This document shows positions 9,391-18,840 of a stretch of 64,000 nucleotides of DNA, one piece after another. The notes under the pieces were generated by a model, which searched no databases, was not told the DNA's origin, and worked only from the letters and a program-made list of their open reading frames with translations. The stretch is taken from NCBI GenBank assembly GCA_001970955.1, contig MPUH01000243.1, forward strand, positions 1 to 64,000, written 5' to 3'. Positions within the stretch are counted from its first letter, which is position 1; the number at the start of each line of letters is the position of its first letter. Source of the DNA: Stentor coeruleus (lineage: Eukaryota; Ciliophora; Heterotrichea; Heterotrichida; Stentoridae). Made by a program: the position numbers and the translations under genes.

Positions 9391-10152
9391 ATGGGCTGTT
9401 GCGAGACAAGAAACGGTATTCTAGACACACAAAAAATTCCTGAACCAGCACTTTATGAAAGTTATAATAGACCTCCATCCCCAGTAGCAACTGAACAACC
9501 CAAGCCAATCATCGTAATCACTGAAGAAGAAAAGTATGCCCTTCTAAACAATTTTTGCTTATCATTACTCGAAGACTACATCTCTAAACTCATATCTTTA
9601 CCTATATGGTTATCTATTATTGAACGTAACAAAATCATTGTCCAATGTATAACTGGCTCAGTATTTACATCAAAAATCCCAGTTGTATTAGCTCATGTGG
9701 ATTTCAATTTCATCATATCATGTAAGACTATTATAAATTACATATGTTTTGATAGAACTTGGGATAGTTCTATAGTAAAATATGAAGTAAAATCTACAGA
9801 TGAGTTTTTTGATGTAGTTATTGTAAAGAAATTCCCGTTTATTAATAGGAAATATTATTGTAAGGTTTATGTTAAGGAAAATGAGAAAAATGCAAGTGTG
9901 ATTTTTATTAAAAATAATGAAGGGAAGAGTGGCTTGGATAAAGATGAAGTTGGAGAGGTTGTGTTTATTGTCATTAATATACAAGAAAATGATGAAGGGA
10001 CTGCTTTGATGATTGTGTCACAAGTTGATAGTAAACAAGAGATTAGTACTGGATTAGCCAAGATGGCCGCTCAGGAAATGTACCAGTGGCTAATGGTGTT
10101 GAGAATACGATGTGCTTCGAATCTCCCTCAAACCAAACAAGCTTTACAATAA
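9391..10152 (+). CDS. START-domain-like protein with myristoylation/palmitoylation N-terminus
   Basis: This is a 253-residue intronless protein. It starts MGCCET, with Gly2 for N-myristoylation and Cys3-Cys4 for palmitoylation, so it should sit on the inner face of a membrane. A helix and beta-rich domain from about residue 50 ends in a long helix (GLAKMAAQEMYQWLMVLRIR). The stretch FDRTWDSSIVKYEV...FINRKYYCKVYV resembles START lipid-binding domains, where DxxWD and an R(D/K)(Y/F) strand are typical. Lipid binding or transfer at a membrane is an inference. The family call is moderately sure. Confidence 0.6.
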   Translation: MGCCETRNGILDTQKIPEPALYESYNRPPSPVATEQPKPIIVITEEEKYALLNNFCLSLLEDYISKLISLPIWLSIIERNKIIVQCITGSVFTSKIPVVLAHVDFNFIISCKTIINYICFDRTWDSSIVKYEVKSTDEFFDVVIVKKFPFINRKYYCKVYVKENEKNASVIFIKNNEGKSGLDKDEVGEVVFIVINIQENDEGTALMIVSQVDSKQEISTGLAKMAAQEMYQWLMVLRIRCASNLPQTKQALQ

Positions 10153-10669
10153 TCTAATAAATAATCATAAGACCTTCTTTGCATTTTTGGTGCATATTTT
10201 CTTTATCATAAATAATTACTCATTATCTAATGGAATTATCGCTCGACTATTGTCGAGCTTATAAACAAACTTAAAAAAAATTATCAAAAATAAATCTGCA
10301 CATAATCATAAAATCAATATCAGCATACTACAACATATTTTTTTTACACCACAAGCCATCAAAAACAAATAATATTTTCTATAATCAAAAACCCTCTTCA
10401 TACATATATTATTCCCCAAAATCAACCCTCGCTACAAATATAAAAATAATAACTAATATCTTATAAACAACCCTCCCATAACAATAAAAAAATAGCCCAT
10501 CTCCCAAAAAATAACCCTTCACACATCCCTAAATTCTAATAAACTCATCATATCTTTCCCCATCATCCAAACCTAAATAAAACCAAAAACTTTAAACCTA
10601 ACAAACTATTCATATTCTATAATAAAACCATCTATCACAATTATATTTTCTAAATTTATAAAAATCATT
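10153..10669. promoter_or_regulatory. Intergenic region between tandem + genes, strongly C-rich
   Basis: No gene seen. In the 60-nt rows starting at 10321, 10381 and 10501, I count C/G as 14/2, 18/1 and 21/0 on the + strand, an extreme skew ahead of a + strand gene. It also holds the hairpin listed at 10241. Confidence 0.6.
10241..10258. other. Perfect GC-rich hairpin 89 nt past a stop codon
   Basis: GCTCGAC, a TATT loop and GTCGAGC form a perfect 7-bp stem. Five of the seven pairs are G-C in otherwise very AT-rich DNA. It could be a 3'-end processing or stability element of the START-like gene, or a protein-binding palindrome. Only the symmetry is seen. Confidence 0.6.
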
Positions 10670-11254
10670 ATGAAATATCTTCTAGTTGTTTTTCTCATAT
10701 CCTCAGCTTATGAAGTCATAATTCCTCGAAATGAAAAACTATGTTTCGGTGAAGACATTTCAGCCGATACACTACTTGTTTGTGAAGTTCATATGCGTGA
10801 TATGAAAAGCCATTCAACCATTTCAATATCTTTAATTGACAAGGATGGGAATATTTTACATCAAAAAGGTCCAGTCAAAGAAGATAAATTCAGTCTAATA
10901 TCGACAAATGCTGGTCCACATAACCTTTGTATTCAAAACAATCAAGCTATATCATGTGTTGTGAATTTTTATATAACAAGTGGAGTTGCTGCAAAAGATT
11001 ATTCTAATCTTTCATTAGCTAAAGATATTAAAGAGTCACAAAGAAGAGTTGAGAAAATGGTTGAATCTATTAAAGAGATACAAAAAGAATTACAGACAAT
11101 AAAGGAAAGAGATACAGAGATGACATACACAAATGAGACAATACAAAGTAGAGTTATTATTTATTCAGTTATTACAATTGTCTTACTCTTGGCCTTAGCG
11201 ATATTACAAATGATGTATCTTAAAAGGTTTTTAAAGAGTAAAAAAATGATTTAG
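10670..11254 (+). CDS. p24/TMED family cargo receptor
   Basis: This is a 194-residue type I membrane protein. It has a signal peptide (MKYLLVVFLISSAYE), a GOLD domain (about residues 20-105; LCFGEDI near the start, a conserved Cys pair and FYITSG near the end), a coiled coil (about 115-155), one TM helix (IIYSVITIVLLLALAILQMMY) and a short cytosolic tail. The tail ends KKMI, a dilysine KKxx signal for COPI retrieval to the ER. This is the standard emp24/p24 layout and length. These proteins cycle between ER and Golgi and help load GPI-anchored and other cargo. Confidence 0.9.
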   Translation: MKYLLVVFLISSAYEVIIPRNEKLCFGEDISADTLLVCEVHMRDMKSHSTISISLIDKDGNILHQKGPVKEDKFSLISTNAGPHNLCIQNNQAISCVVNFYITSGVAAKDYSNLSLAKDIKESQRRVEKMVESIKEIQKELQTIKERDTEMTYTNETIQSRVIIYSVITIVLLLALAILQMMYLKRFLKSKKMI

Positions 11255-11489
11255 ATATGGGTTAATTTTTAAGTAAATAGAAAGATTATAGGTTTAGTTA
11301 AAGGATTTATATAATAAATTGTTTATAATATGTATATAATAAATAAGATAAGATATAATTTAGATAATAAGGGTTAATAGTTTTTTATTTGTGAGAAAAG
11401 ATAAGGATTATTGATAATAAGTTTTTTATAATGATATATAAATTAGTATTAAAACCAAAGAATAATATTTCATATAGAAAAGGTTATAA

Positions 11490-11942
11490 ATGTCTGATCT
11501 AAAAGATAAAATCAAAGCCGCCATCATTAGCAACAACGCTTCAGAAGCTGTAGAATGCATAGATTTATATGTAAAACAAGGTGGTAAAATTGATGATCCA
11601 TTAGCTAATCCTCCTGAGGCAGAGAAAAACTGGAACCTTTTGTTTTGGGCTTCTTTATGTGATAGTGATCAAGTTTTAAACCACATTTTAACTAATTACA
11701 ATGTGAAAATCGACCCTGTTGACACTACAGGTTATACTCCTTTACATTTAGCGGCTTTTCATGGCAAACTTAATTGTGTCAAAATGCTTATTGAACATGG
11801 AGCGGATTTGTCGAAAGCAAGCACTTATGGAGAAACTTTATATGAATTAGTTATCCAACGCCCTTATCTTCAAGGAGATAATCTTGAGATAAAAGAATAT
11901 ATTCAGAAAAAACTAGCTGAACGAGGGCTACTTCGTAGTTAA
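11490..11942 (+). CDS. Small ankyrin-repeat protein
   Basis: This is a 150-residue intronless protein. One repeat is canonical (TGYTPLHLAAFHGKLNCVKM, then LIEHGADLSKAS), with weaker repeats before it (WNLLFWASLCDSDQVLNHIL) and after it (GETLYELVIQR). It is likely an adaptor made only of about three to four ankyrin repeats. The partner cannot be told. Confidence 0.85.
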   Translation: MSDLKDKIKAAIISNNASEAVECIDLYVKQGGKIDDPLANPPEAEKNWNLLFWASLCDSDQVLNHILTNYNVKIDPVDTTGYTPLHLAAFHGKLNCVKMLIEHGADLSKASTYGETLYELVIQRPYLQGDNLEIKEYIQKKLAERGLLRS

Positions 11943-12367
11943 ATAATATTATTCTTATAGCTAAAATGTTTTATTTTTTTAAGTTTTTATAATGATAAGA
12001 AGATTTTTGTGTATAGTGGTATGTGGATATTAGTGATATTATAGTTATTTTTTTTTGATAGGAAATTTTAAAGTTGATGCTTGAGAGGAAATTATGTGTA
12101 TTTTGTATATTATTTGAATATTGTTATGAAAAATAAAGATAATCAATTACAGAAAAATTACTAGTTTCGATTAGTTTGTATTATGGTTATGATTATATTT
12201 TATATATCACACAATTAAACTGATACTAATAATTTACAATAAACCGTGTTTTTTTGAAGAATAAACTATAATACCATGATGATAATAAATTGTATAAATA
12301 ATTTTTATCTACCAAATTCCTATCCCAAAATCTCTCTTCATCATTATTACATAATCCCATTGTAAAA
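11943..12367. other. Intergenic region between tandem + genes
   Basis: No gene seen. The first half is G-rich with almost no C on the + strand (13 G and 0 C in the 60 nt from 12001), as in other 3' flanks. The second half is plain AT-rich. Confidence 0.5.
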
Positions 12368-13591
12368 ATGCATACAGATACCACTTTATTCTCTAATTTC
12401 GTCGATGGGCTAAAATCCAAAGATACTACCGAAACAGGTCTTCTCATCGGATACAAATACCAAGATCGTTCCTATATATACCACACTATAAAAACCCCGC
12501 CATCAGAAGCATCTCATAAACAAATTTCAGCATTAGTAACCATGCCTTTATCTATAGAAAACTCAAATCATTCAGATTGGATTCTTCAACACAGCAAAGA
12601 AATATCTCGATTCTTACCAGGAGGTCTAATAATCTTAGGTCTTTATTCTGTAGCTGAAGAAGATCTAAGAATAGAAAACTTCGGACAAATCCCATCCCAA
12701 ATCATCAAACTTTATGCTGATTTTTGTAATGAAATCATTCAAGATGATATTTTATTAGTATTTCACTACAATTTACTAGAAGGGAAATATGTTGTTGGGA
12801 ATTTAGATATTAAGGTAGAGGGTATTTAGAATAAGAATTTTAGTGCTCTTGATGTGAAATCTAGTGTTTTATCTAAACTTGAAGAAGTAAGATGCATGTA
12901 TAAACTCAATCTTGAAGTAGGATGTGATGGAACAGCTCAGAATTTACTTCAAAATCTACTTAGAGACTGGAGTTTAATGTTGGATTTATCAGTGTTTGTT
13001 ATTGATAAACAGTTTGTCAAAGAAGATATGCTATTAAGTTCTTTAAAAACAGTAAGAGATATTAAGAGTAAAAACTATCACACGGCACAGATTTATTCAA
13101 AAATGCCTGGGTTTTGTTGCAATTCTACTGAAAATCGTGTAAGAGTTACTGGGACGATTGAAGGTGTTGCTGCTGTACACCCTAAAGCTAGTATGAAAAC
13201 TGTTAAAGAATTAGTTGTTAAAGATTTACTTTATTCGTTGAAGCATAGGCTTGAAATTGTTTCAGATGGGTATGATCCTGAGAATAATCCTTTTATCAAG
13301 CAAATGTCGACTTTATCTTTACAACTACCAAAACGTGTAACTTTTACACTTCCAACTTTTTTCCTTACAGGCTACACCCTTGAAGACCCAGAAACACTTA
13401 AAAATCTAGTTTCAACTCTAGCTTCAGTTAAACCTCTTACAACTGAAGCTAGAGAAATGGTTCCAGAAATGGTAAAAAATGAAGAACTCCCTGTTGCACC
13501 TCAGCCAACAACAGATAATCGATTTCTGTATTGGACTTTAGGAATATTTGTAGTTCTTATCATAAGTTTCTGGATAAAAAATTTAACTTGA
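12368..13591 (+). CDS. ODR4-like membrane protein, one 15-nt intron
   Basis: Joining exons 12368-12814 and 12830-13591 gives 402 residues. The intron is GTAGAGGGTATTTAG and ends in an in-frame TAG. The protein matches the ODR4 family: an N-terminal TGLLIGY strand, LPGGLIILGLYSVAEEDLR, and IEGVAAVHPKASMKTVKELV followed by KDLLYSLKHRLEI. A single C-terminal TM helix (LYWTLGIFVVLIISFWI) ends two residues before the TGA stop. In animals ODR4 is an ER protein needed for folding or trafficking of some receptors and pairs with the protease UfSP2. The same ER role is an inference here. Confidence 0.85.
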
Positions 13592-13632
13592 AATATAAAT
13601 CAATGTCTTCAATAAAATAGCCTAATATAAAT

Positions 13633-14430
13633 ATGTCAATTCAAAAAGTTTCTGCTAAGAATATTCCATATATAGGTCCGAAAGAACAAGGTAAAAATCA
13701 TGGCATAGGGATATTATACTTGAAATCAATCCCACATCTTATTGAATTTTCCTATGGAATACCTCAAAGGCTTCTTAAAATCCCTCAAACTTTCTATACA
13801 AACAAGCATTCAGATAATTTAACTTTGCTACATTTCGCCTACCCATATTGGGAAAACCCTGATTTTTCAGAAGAAAATGGAAAAGCTTATCATAATAAAG
13901 ATAGTTTTAACGAGATTTTCATTGCTGTAATCTATGAAAAAAAGCTTTTGTTCAATGGTAGACTTTTTAACCAGAAAAAAATTTGTATTGACTATGAAGA
14001 AAATGATGACGAAATATATATTGGGGAGTTTACAAAAGGGATCAGGAATGGATTTGGTTTATTAATCAAAAAAGAATTCAAATATGAAGGTGAATTTACA
14101 AATGGAAAACCTAATGGAAATGGAATTATATATGATGGGTTTATTGGGGTAAACAATTTTTGGATTCAAGGAGATATGAAAAATGGTAAATTTAATGGGT
14201 TTGGACAAATCATTTTTCAGGATGGTCAGAGATATATTGGGGAGATAGAAAATAATATGTATAAAGGATTTGGGGTTTATTATTATGATGATGCAAGAAT
14301 TTACTTGGGGGAATTTTATTGCAATAAGAAACAAGGAAAAGGGACTTTTTATTTTAATGGCAAGGTTGAATATGAAGGGGAATGGAAAAATGATGAGATA
14401 GCAAGATCAGATGGAAAAATTTCTACTTAA
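13633..14430 (+). CDS. MORN-repeat protein
   Basis: This is a 265-residue intronless protein. From about residue 115 onward it holds MORN repeats of the Y.GE...(N/K)G.G form: YIGEFTKGIRNGFG, YEGEFTNGKPNGNG, YIGEIENNMYKGFG, YLGEFYCNKKQGKG and YEGEWKNDE. MORN proteins often sit at membrane-cytoskeleton contacts, cilia or the ciliate cortex. The N-terminal 110 residues are of unknown fold. The start is 41 nt after the ODR4 stop. Confidence 0.88.
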   Translation: MSIQKVSAKNIPYIGPKEQGKNHGIGILYLKSIPHLIEFSYGIPQRLLKIPQTFYTNKHSDNLTLLHFAYPYWENPDFSEENGKAYHNKDSFNEIFIAVIYEKKLLFNGRLFNQKKICIDYEENDDEIYIGEFTKGIRNGFGLLIKKEFKYEGEFTNGKPNGNGIIYDGFIGVNNFWIQGDMKNGKFNGFGQIIFQDGQRYIGEIENNMYKGFGVYYYDDARIYLGEFYCNKKQGKGTFYFNGKVEYEGEWKNDEIARSDGKIST

Positions 14431-14674
14431 GTAACGAAATAAATTAGTTGGAATTAGTATTTTGATTTAGATTTTATATAAATTTATTTTTAGATAGAAA
14501 AAAGTGTAAACTAGATATTTTTAAGTATTTATGATGAAAAAATTGTGAATTCTCCTTACATAAATCCAAAACTTTTTTTTAGAAATACTAAATTGTTTTT
14601 CAGTATATTATTAACTATCATATAATTAAAGCCTACAAATTAGTTATTAATGGTAGTCATTGGAGACTTAGAGA

Positions 14675-16573
14675 TTACAATGGGATATCAGGTAGCCATA
14701 GATCAATCGGATGTAATACATATGAAGCATCTTCATCTATATTTATATTCTCTATATGGTTTTCAAAAGATAAAGGTTCATCTATCTTCTCAACTACATT
14801 TACTGCACATACATTTAAATCATTAGCTTCATCTTCATTACCAATCAGAAACATCTCAGGACAAAACCAATTATCTTCTTCTATCTCTCTCTCCACAACA
14901 ACAACAACCTTTTCTTCTTCCTTTTTCTCCTCAACTATAACTTCCAAAACTTTCTCTTCTTGCTTATCTTCCATAAACAAATTAAAAGGATCATACTCAT
15001 CTTCCAATACTTTATTATCCTTTTGTTTATCCACAACATTATTAACAACAGCATTTTCAATCACAGGATTTTCAACCACAGCATTTTCAACAACATTATT
15101 TCTTAAAATATCTTCAGCAGGTACCCATTCAACCTCCTGTTCATTAACATTTCCCTGATTTTCAACAGGTTGTTCATCATTTTCAATAATCGGGGCAATT
15201 TGAGTTGAGTCAATATCTTCAGGTAACCCATCAAGAGTATTACAAGTATCACCAAATGGTCCTTTTGTTTTATAATGTGAAAAATGTTGTGATTCAACAA
15301 CAAACCTACCACAAATATAGCAAAGATTATTCCTACCTCTACATATTTTAGAATCACAATATAAAAACTGACAACCATCAAGTTTTTCTACAGGAACACC
15401 ACAAGTTGGGCACCTTTTCCAATTTTGACTTAAAATAAGTTGTTCTAAACTACTGTCTCTTGAGATTTTTAAATTTTCTTCACATGTCATCCCAGGATGT
15501 ACAGGTCCTTTACATTGACAACATAAAGTGCATTTGCATTTGTTACATGCGGTGATTTTTTCATTTGCAATTAAATGAGCATAACCAGGACAATCAGGTA
15601 CAGGACATGCAACAGCTTTTCCTTGTGCGCATAAAGTTTGTGCTTTAATTTGATATCTTGTATCTAAGAATTTCTGATAATTACTTGAGTCTAAAAACTT
15701 AAAAGCCTCATTATCAGAAATTGCAGCATTACATGAAGGACAAACAATATCTTCAGGTAATACTTTAGCTGATTCAAGATAACTTTGCATAAGAAGTTTA
15801 AGACAAGAAACACAATATGAATGTTTGCATTGGAAAGCATGATAATCAGTTGATTTTAAAGTGCAAATTTCGCATCGGATTGAATATGGGTCAAAAACTT
15901 CAAGTTCATAAAAAGCAGCATTTTTTAATTGGTCAAGATAATATTGATCTCTATCTAGATATTCAATATCTGAAAAAAGGGAAAAAATCTCAATATGACA
16001 AGGTTCATCTTTTTGTGGCCGAACTCTTTGTGGCCTTGGAGGTCTTGGTGGTCTATTCCTAGCAGGATAATTGTTTACAATAGGTTCATCAATATCTATA
16101 TTAAACCCCCCAAAAAAGTCCCCAATATCATCATTTATTTCTTGTATATGAGCAATTGGTTGATTTAAAACAATTGGTTGAGGGATAATAAATTCTTCAT
16201 TAAACATAATATCAATATCAAAAATATTGTTTTCTTGGTTGTTTATTATATAGTTATTTTCGTTTTGTACATTTTCTATAAGTTTTTCTTGGATTTTGTT
16301 ATTAGGATAGTCATTTGAAGGGTCTTCATCAAATGTACCTGTGAGGTCGACAAGCGGGAAAAAGAAGAACTCTTCGTTTTCTGGCTGGGGCTTTGGTCGG
16401 AGGAAAATATTGTCGAAGTTTATGGCGTTTAAAGCGGAAATACTATTCTCGCTTTGACCTCTTTTGAGTATTAGTGGCTCAAATGCTTCGTATTCTATGC
16501 TTTTACATTTGGATAATGCTGGTAGGTCACCTAGCATTGGAAAGTCTTCTTGAAGAATATCAAAAATGTACAT
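14675..16573 (-). CDS. RBR-type E3 ubiquitin ligase (RING-IBR-RING)
   Basis: This is a 632-residue intronless protein. A long acidic N-terminal region is followed by RING1 (about 232-283, CEICTLKSTDYHAFQCKHSYC), IBR (about 310-355, CPVPDCPGY and CQCKGPVHPGMTC) and RING2 (about 384-424, WKRCPTCGVPVEKLDGCQF). The Cys in DGCQF is at the position of the catalytic cysteine of RBR ligases such as Parkin and HHARI, so the thioester mechanism looks intact. The C-terminal 190 residues are acidic and include a short VxEN-type repeat (NNVVENAVVENPVIENAV). It belongs to the ubiquitin system; substrates are unknown. Confidence 0.93.
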   Translation of the reverse strand: MYIFDILQEDFPMLGDLPALSKCKSIEYEAFEPLILKRGQSENSISALNAINFDNIFLRPKPQPENEEFFFFPLVDLTGTFDEDPSNDYPNNKIQEKLIENVQNENNYIINNQENNIFDIDIMFNEEFIIPQPIVLNQPIAHIQEINDDIGDFFGGFNIDIDEPIVNNYPARNRPPRPPRPQRVRPQKDEPCHIEIFSLFSDIEYLDRDQYYLDQLKNAAFYELEVFDPYSIRCEICTLKSTDYHAFQCKHSYCVSCLKLLMQSYLESAKVLPEDIVCPSCNAAISDNEAFKFLDSSNYQKFLDTRYQIKAQTLCAQGKAVACPVPDCPGYAHLIANEKITACNKCKCTLCCQCKGPVHPGMTCEENLKISRDSSLEQLILSQNWKRCPTCGVPVEKLDGCQFLYCDSKICRGRNNLCYICGRFVVESQHFSHYKTKGPFGDTCNTLDGLPEDIDSTQIAPIIENDEQPVENQGNVNEQEVEWVPAEDILRNNVVENAVVENPVIENAVVNNVVDKQKDNKVLEDEYDPFNLFMEDKQEEKVLEVIVEEKKEEEKVVVVVEREIEEDNWFCPEMFLIGNEDEANDLNVCAVNVVEKIDEPLSFENHIENINIDEDASYVLHPIDLWLPDIPL

Positions 16574-17374
16574 TATTAATATTAGATGCTATCAGGCTGG
16601 ATTTAAAATGGAGGATTAGCCAATTAAAATACAGTATTCGACATTTTTCTGATAGGAAAAAAGGTCTAGGGCTTTTTTATGATTTTTTATGGGATTGCAT
16701 GGTTTGATTAAGTATTTGAGAGAATTTTTATTGGATTTTAGGCATGTTTTTCATATGCAGAGGCTTTTTTGGATTTAAGTTTTTATAAGATTGACTTTTT
16801 GAATACTTTTTATGTTGGTGAGGAGATATTTAGATTAGATAAAGTTGAAGTTGGTGTATGATAACTCTTTGGATGATGGGCTATTTTGTAGTTTTTAAAG
16901 GTTGGATTCATTAAGAAGATTATTAAGATCGGTATAAGCCCGCAAATTATTACTCTAAGTAGAACTTTTTAGTTTATTTTTCTTTGAATTAACTTCAATA
17001 ATTCTAATCTCTTTATTTGATATGACTTCAATAAACACTCTAATGGTCTTCTCCAAAAAATTCTAGCAAAATGAAAAACTGTCCAACAAAAGATCTTCCC
17101 ATATTCTTCTTGCTTTAGTTAGCTAGATTTTCCTAACTCAACAAACATTCTGCTCTTCTAACACACCCAATATTAAATCAATCAAAATTACAATAAAAAA
17201 ATAAACCCAATTTTCACATCTCATATTTTCAATTTCCCTAACATTTCTATAAACATTTCTCTAACTTCTTAAAAATATTATTTTTACATCATGAAATTCT
17301 TCTATCAACCACATTTTATACACATCTTAAATCATCAACTATTCTCATGTGTTTTTTCATATAAATAAAAAATC
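16574..17374. promoter_or_regulatory. Divergent intergenic region, 801 bp
   Basis: Upstream DNA for the RBR ligase (left) and the RING-TRAF-ZZ-FW gene (right). No credible gene is seen. The + strand is G-rich from about 16690 to 16930, then C-rich from about 17040 to the right start codon. Confidence 0.55.
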
Positions 17375-18610
17375 ATGGGTTATGAAACTGAGAGATTTAT
17401 TGGAACTATTAATGATAACCTAATTTGCTCAATATGCCAAGAAGTACTTGAAGATCCTATGGAATGCTCTGAGTGTCAAACAAATTTCTGTTCGGCCTGC
17501 ATAGCATTATGGATGACCAAAAGCAAAATCTGCCCAAATCGATGCGATTTAAAACTCCAACGTTCTCATCGTTTTGTCAGATCAGAACTAGAAAAACTTC
17601 AAATTTCTTGCGTCAACAAGGATTTTGGTTGTGAGATTCTGTTAAAACTTGAGTTCCTCAAACAACATGAAGATAGAGATTGTTTTTACAGAAGAATATC
17701 GTGTATAAACGAAGGCTGTATGGAAAAATTCTTAGTCTCAGAAAGAGAAAACCATGAACAATCATGTGTTATGAGGATAATTTCTTGTTTTTCTTGTAAT
17801 TCGAAGTTTAAATTTTTTGATCAAAAAGCTCATAGTTGTATTTCTGTATTATCAGATTTAATTAAAGACCTAAGTAATGCATCAGAAAATTTAGATAATG
17901 GTTTAAGGGTTTTAAGCCATACTTTTAGTGAAAACTCTTATCATTTCGGTATTAAATGCAATGAGTGTCAAACTTCTCCAATATCAGGGACTAGGTATAT
18001 ATGCTTATCATGTCCTGATTATTCACTATGTTGGAAATGCTATAATTTAAGAAAACATCAGCATACCAATATGCTCCAATTAAACAAAGATTCATTTCAT
18101 GAAGATGTAATATGTGATGGATGTAGGATAAACCCAATAACTGGTCTTCGTTACAAGTGCAAAGTATGTGAAAATTTCGGTAATTCCTAATCAGATTTCT
18201 GTCAGAAATGCCGTTTTACAACACCTCATAACCATAATGATTTTTACATATGGGCACCATATACGGTGACAGTAAAACCTTTACCTTACTTTAAATATAC
18301 AATCAAAACAGGTGATGAAATTATAAGAAGTTGGAGTATTTATAATGAAGGATGTGAAATTTTGACTGGTTTTTTTATATCTTGTATTGGTGGAGATTGT
18401 TGTAGTAAGATATATTCAGCAAATAGTCCTTATTATGAATTTCAAGGTATAGAAATTAATCCTAAAGAGTCTAGAGAAATTTTTATAAGGGATATTGTCA
18501 CACAATGTAGAGAAGGACTTTATAGGTCAGAATGGAGACTGGCAACACATGATCGGGTAAGCCCATTTGGCCCTACACTTTCTTATGAAGTGTTTGTTCT
18601 TAATCGCTAA
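17375..18610 (+). CDS. RING-TRAF zinc finger-ZZ-ZZ-FW (NBR1-like) fusion protein, one intron
   Basis: Exons 17375-18179 and 18195-18610 join across GTAATTCCTAATCAG to give 406 residues; splicing completes the second ZZ finger. Domains in order: RING (about 14-55, CSICQEVLEDPMECSECQ), two TRAF-type zinc fingers (about 65-155), ZZ1 (about 193-238, CNECQTSPISGTRYICLSC), ZZ2 (about 246-290, CDGCRINPITGLRYKC then FDFCQKC) and a beta domain (about 290-406) with WSIYNEGCEI, WRLATHDRVSPFGPTL and a final beta strand. The last resembles the FW domain of NBR1. ZZ plus FW is the core of NBR1 selective-autophagy receptors; RING plus TRAF fingers suggests E3 ligase activity. A combined ligase and autophagy adaptor is an inference. 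No PB1 or UBA domain is present. Confidence 0.82.
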
Positions 18611-18840
18611 TTAGTTGATTATTAGGATTTTTTTTGAATATAGGAGAAGGATAGAAAAAATAATGAGGATAAAAGAAATTTTTTTTGCTATAAAAATAGG
18701 TGTGGAGCAGGTTTTTTTTTTTCAAGGGACTTTTGGCTAATGGTTGGAAGAGATGATTTGGTTTTTAGATTTTATGAAAAAACTTGTTTATATAATATAT
18801 TTACTTTGAAAAATACAATAAAGAGTTATAATTATAGTAA

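Noticed and set aside
13589-13591. TGA read as Trp (Blepharisma-type code)
   Set aside because: TGA ends ODR4 right after its TM tail, and also ends PP2C and the eight-TM protein. In-frame TGAs elsewhere fall inside 15-nt introns.
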